Source of the DNA: Morinoia aosen
Taxonomy: Eukaryota > Arthropoda > Malacostraca > Amphipoda > Talitridae
Assembly (NCBI GenBank): GCA_030386875.1
Contig: CM059579.1
Coordinates: forward strand, 89,904,253-89,968,252
DNA: 64,000 nucleotides
Reading direction: 5' to 3'
The notes beneath the pieces are model-generated. The model was given only the letters and a program-made list of their open reading frames with translations. It was not told where the DNA came from and searched no databases. The translations under genes and the position numbers were made by a program. Below, one piece after another: positions 61,801 through 64,000 of this stretch (position 1 is its first letter; every line of letters starts with the position of its first letter).

Positions 61801-62694
61801 TAAGTCAGTTTAGAAATGTATTTTTTTTGCCATACGACTTGCGGAATAACTTTATTGAGAAAAAGAAACCATTTGACAAGAAATAATTAATGCGCATGAC
61901 TAGGTTGATTCGTATTTCTCGAATTTTCTAATCTTAAGATGAACTTTCTAATCTTTGCTGCTATATAGTGTGATCTTTTTATAAGAAAAATCTACCCTCA
62001 AGGACATTGTGGTGCCATAGCCAAAGAAGATCTTCTAAAAACTTCAATCCCCCTCAAGTTAAATACCTGCAGTACCAAAGAACACAGTGCACCAATACAG
62101 ACATTCATATAATTGCTCTGTTACACAGTTAGATAAATAGTCTCTATGTTGGACAGTTGACGGAGAGGAAGAGAAAGCTTCTGTTCCAGAACAAGCGATG
62201 CTTCAGGGATGAGGAGGAGCAATAAACAATGGCTTTTGGTTTGTAACACAGAAATAAATTTCACTGGCATCGCCGAGCATCATTCGAGCTGTGACCACAG
62301 GATATGGAACCAAGAGTCTAAATGCACTTTTTACATAGGCAATACAATTCGCTAGAGAAATATATAAATGAAACTGAGGCTCCAGGCCTGATCTAACAAG
62401 CAAGATTTTGCTCGTAGGTCAGGTTTCTGGAGCACGCCAAGGTGTCTTCATGCGTTGGCTTACATATTTTAAATTCACACTAAGCTTTGAAGACTTTCTA
62501 TAGTTTACCATAATAAATTACTTTTTACCATATCCAAAAATCTTTAGCTTTAACATTTCCTTTCTTGGGGAAACAATTACAGTTGGTGAATTTAGATAGA
62601 GTCAACGACTTTCATTTCAAGTTGAAATATCGAGAGAAAAGTTTGCCGCATGAAGTAAAGTGGATCACGAATTTGAGTGCAGTTGGTTCCATAC
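58817..62694 (-). other. Interval between the two homeodomain exons
   Basis: 3.9 kb searched for an islet N-terminal homeodomain exon, LIM-domain exons or a second C-terminal exon; none was recognised on either strand. A duplication of about 88 bp lies at 61170-61335. Otherwise the DNA is AT-rich without recognisable genes. Confidence 0.65.
61170..61335. repeat. Tandem duplication, unit about 88 bp
   Basis: Two copies share TRGCTCTTGATTTTTT, ACTAAACTTCAGAATTT and, before them, AAAAxxGATTAAAxTARACTT. Confidence 0.78.
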
Positions 62695-62857
62695 CTGTGG
62701 CAGCAGAGCTCTTTGTTGCTCTATCCTAGCTCGCCTCTTGTCCTTGAAGCGCTTGTTCTGGTACCAGACTCTGACCACCCTCAGGGGCAGCCCCGTCTGC
62801 CTCGTGATCTCCTCCTTGAGCAGCGAGTCGGGCCGCGGGTTGGAGGCGTAGCAAGAT
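62695..62857 (-). CDS. Divergent Islet-like homeodomain exon A (alternative exon or paralogue)
   Basis: 163 bp: one base finishing codon 17, then 54 codons. The acceptor is GTGCGCTGCAG before ATCTTGC; the donor is CCACAG before GTATGG. Entry and exit phases equal those of exon B. The peptide begins [16 protein letters not shown], continues [14 protein letters not shown], then [12 protein letters not shown], and ends [10 protein letters not shown]. It keeps W48, Q50, N51, R53 and the Islet-type NPRPD and QNKRxKDK, but has Y49 instead of F49 and F54 instead of C54. It agrees with exon B at 26 of 42 aligned residues and resembles Islet more than other LIM-homeodomain classes. The first ten intronic bases (GTATGGAACC) are the same as in exon B. 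The frame is intact with no stop. It is either a mutually exclusive exon of the same gene or part of a tandem paralogue whose other exons I cannot find. Confidence 0.85.
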
Positions 62858-63318
62858 CTGCAGCGCACAGAGTCTCGCCCAGTTAGTCTCAAGCATTTCG
62901 GGTTCCCTCGCCTTTCGCTCTTACGATCTTACGAAAATTTGGAGAGTTATCGTTACTTCTAGATTTTACGAAAATTTGCGAAATCTTCGTTACTTTTCGT
63001 TCGTACGAAAATTTGAGAAATGTTGTCGTGATCAAGATGCGCTTCTCATTATTTAACGCAGCTCTGCAGGGATCTTTTGGCGCTGAGGTGTGCAGTGCAC
63101 AGCGTGTGCAATATTCTCTATAATATTATACATTTCTGTTGTCTTAAATTTGAATTTGACTCTCATATTTATTGTAATGAATTCAGGAGCAGCTCTCTTG
63201 AAATGATCTTAGTGGTGATAAAGAAACAACATATCTTGGTTAGCTAATGAGTGCGTTCCTTAGCGCATACGCTGCTATACAGTTGCTCATTTCTCCGTGC
63301 GGCTACACAGACGCTATA
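62858..63318 (-). other. Upstream intron or flank of exon A
   Basis: No LIM or N-terminal homeodomain exon recognised. 62928-63030 carries three loose copies of TACGAAAATTTG followed by CGTTACTT-type sequence. Confidence 0.5.
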
Positions 63319-63504
63319 TACTCTATGTCCCACGAAAACCGGAACCGAGTATTTACTTTCCCTTATCAGTAATACCATTATAATCAGTAATATCTTTTCT
63401 ATAGACTAATTTGGATGGATAACTTTGCTAGATATTAAATGCTCATGGTATTACCGAAACGGGAAAGTAAATATTCGGTTCGGGTTTTGGTGGGACATAC
63501 TCTA
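63319..63504. mobile_element. Tc1/mariner-type MITE, copy 2
   Basis: 182-bp element between TA duplications (63319-63320 and 63503-63504), about 0.5 kb upstream of exon A. The arms read CTCTATGTCCCACGAAAACC and, at the right, its near complement ending GTGGGACATACTC. The following CGGAACCGAGTATTTACTTT matches copy 1 at 30.6 kb, while the interior differs. It is an older and more diverged member. Confidence 0.85.
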
Positions 63505-63507
63505 TAA

Positions 63508-63605
63508 TACCGTCTATGCTCTACATATAATACCGTCGATCCTTTATAATACCGTCTATACTCTATAATACTGTCTATGCTCTATTATACTATTTATATT
63601 CTTTA
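63508..63605. repeat. Short repeat (TAATACCGTCTATGCTCTA)
   Basis: Five imperfect units of ATACCGTCTATxCTCTATA directly follow the MITE. Their CTCTATAATAC phrase matches the MITE's own right flank, so the repeat may have grown from it. Confidence 0.78.
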
Positions 63606-64000
63606 ACACCGGCCGTCACTGCATGAAAAACAGCACGTAGACCACAACACGCGAGGCTGCGGCTCAATGACTCCTCTGATGTACCTAAAAAGTAAGGCTT
63701 TTTCTGGAGCATTCCAATGCTGTTCTTATGCCTCATCTGCGGAGCTGGCAAGTGTAAATTTGTCTCGCTGTCAGTGCTAAAGTTTTATTGTTAAGCCTGA
63801 GATTTGCAAGTCTGAATACTTTCGATGCATTAAAATATTCTGTCGTGAGTAATTCAGTGGTGAATTCGTCATTGAATTACATAAGACAGAATATTAAACG
63901 AACTACTGGTAGAACGTTACAAGCCCATGCATCAGTATGTTTTGGTCATCATTGAGGAGTTGTATGGATTCTGGAATAAATTCTGCTTTCAAATTTACAT
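63606..64000. other. Window end, no feature seen
   Basis: AT-rich with no recognisable exon. The upstream part of islet (LIM domains, start codon, promoter) would lie beyond here. Confidence 0.45.

Noticed and set aside
58817-62694. A complete second islet gene between the two homeodomain exons
   Set aside because: I searched for QLHTLR-, LIM- and PMVASSP/PPWK-like coding on the minus strand and found none. Short or divergent exons could still be missed by eye.

Overview
This is eukaryotic nuclear DNA of animal type: AT-rich, intron-bearing and crowded with minisatellites, tRNA-derived SINEs and short inverted-repeat elements. The only gene I can support is the 3' half of a LIM-homeodomain transcription factor of the Islet family (Islet-1 of vertebrates, tailup of Drosophila), on the minus strand between about 62.9 and 47.7 kb. 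Its protein matches arthropod and vertebrate Islet in the homeodomain, the PMVASSP/YHPPWKAL region and the acidic C-terminus. Intron size and minisatellite load suggest a large-genome arthropod, perhaps a malacostracan crustacean, but this is inferred from style and not from a marker gene.

Layout. 0-47 kb holds no recognisable gene. It contains a 20-bp minisatellite (0.6-1.5 kb), a 21-bp array (4.0-4.3 kb), a 7.75-kb array of a 15-bp unit (5.5-13.3 kb), and further arrays of 23, 9, 34, 9, 33, 18 and 9 bp (15.8, 17.2, 21.3, 32.0, 37.6, 41.4 and 43.4 kb). Between them are SINEs, a Tc1/mariner-type MITE, a palindromic element family and decayed local duplications. The very long open frames in 5.4-13.3 kb come from a 15-bp repeat with no stop codon in any frame; I do not regard them as genes.

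47.7-64 kb is the Islet locus. In transcript order (minus strand) it has homeodomain exon A (62857-62695), homeodomain exon B (58816-58657), the exon for the Lhx3-binding-like region (52643-52428) and the terminal exon (48090-47722). The LIM domains and homeodomain residues 1-16 must lie upstream, outside the window or unrecognised. Exons A and B both begin inside codon 17 of the homeodomain, both end in phase 0, and share the first 10 intronic bases after the donor. They are about 62% identical over 42 aligned residues. No second set of downstream exons lies between them, so mutually exclusive homeodomain exons are a serious possibility. Splicing in both, or neither, would shift the frame.

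The second striking feature is a 1.5-kb, 62-bp minisatellite abutting the 52.4-kb exon. It is built from that exon's own last codons plus its splice donor, so the intron opens with dozens of near-copies of the real 5' splice site.
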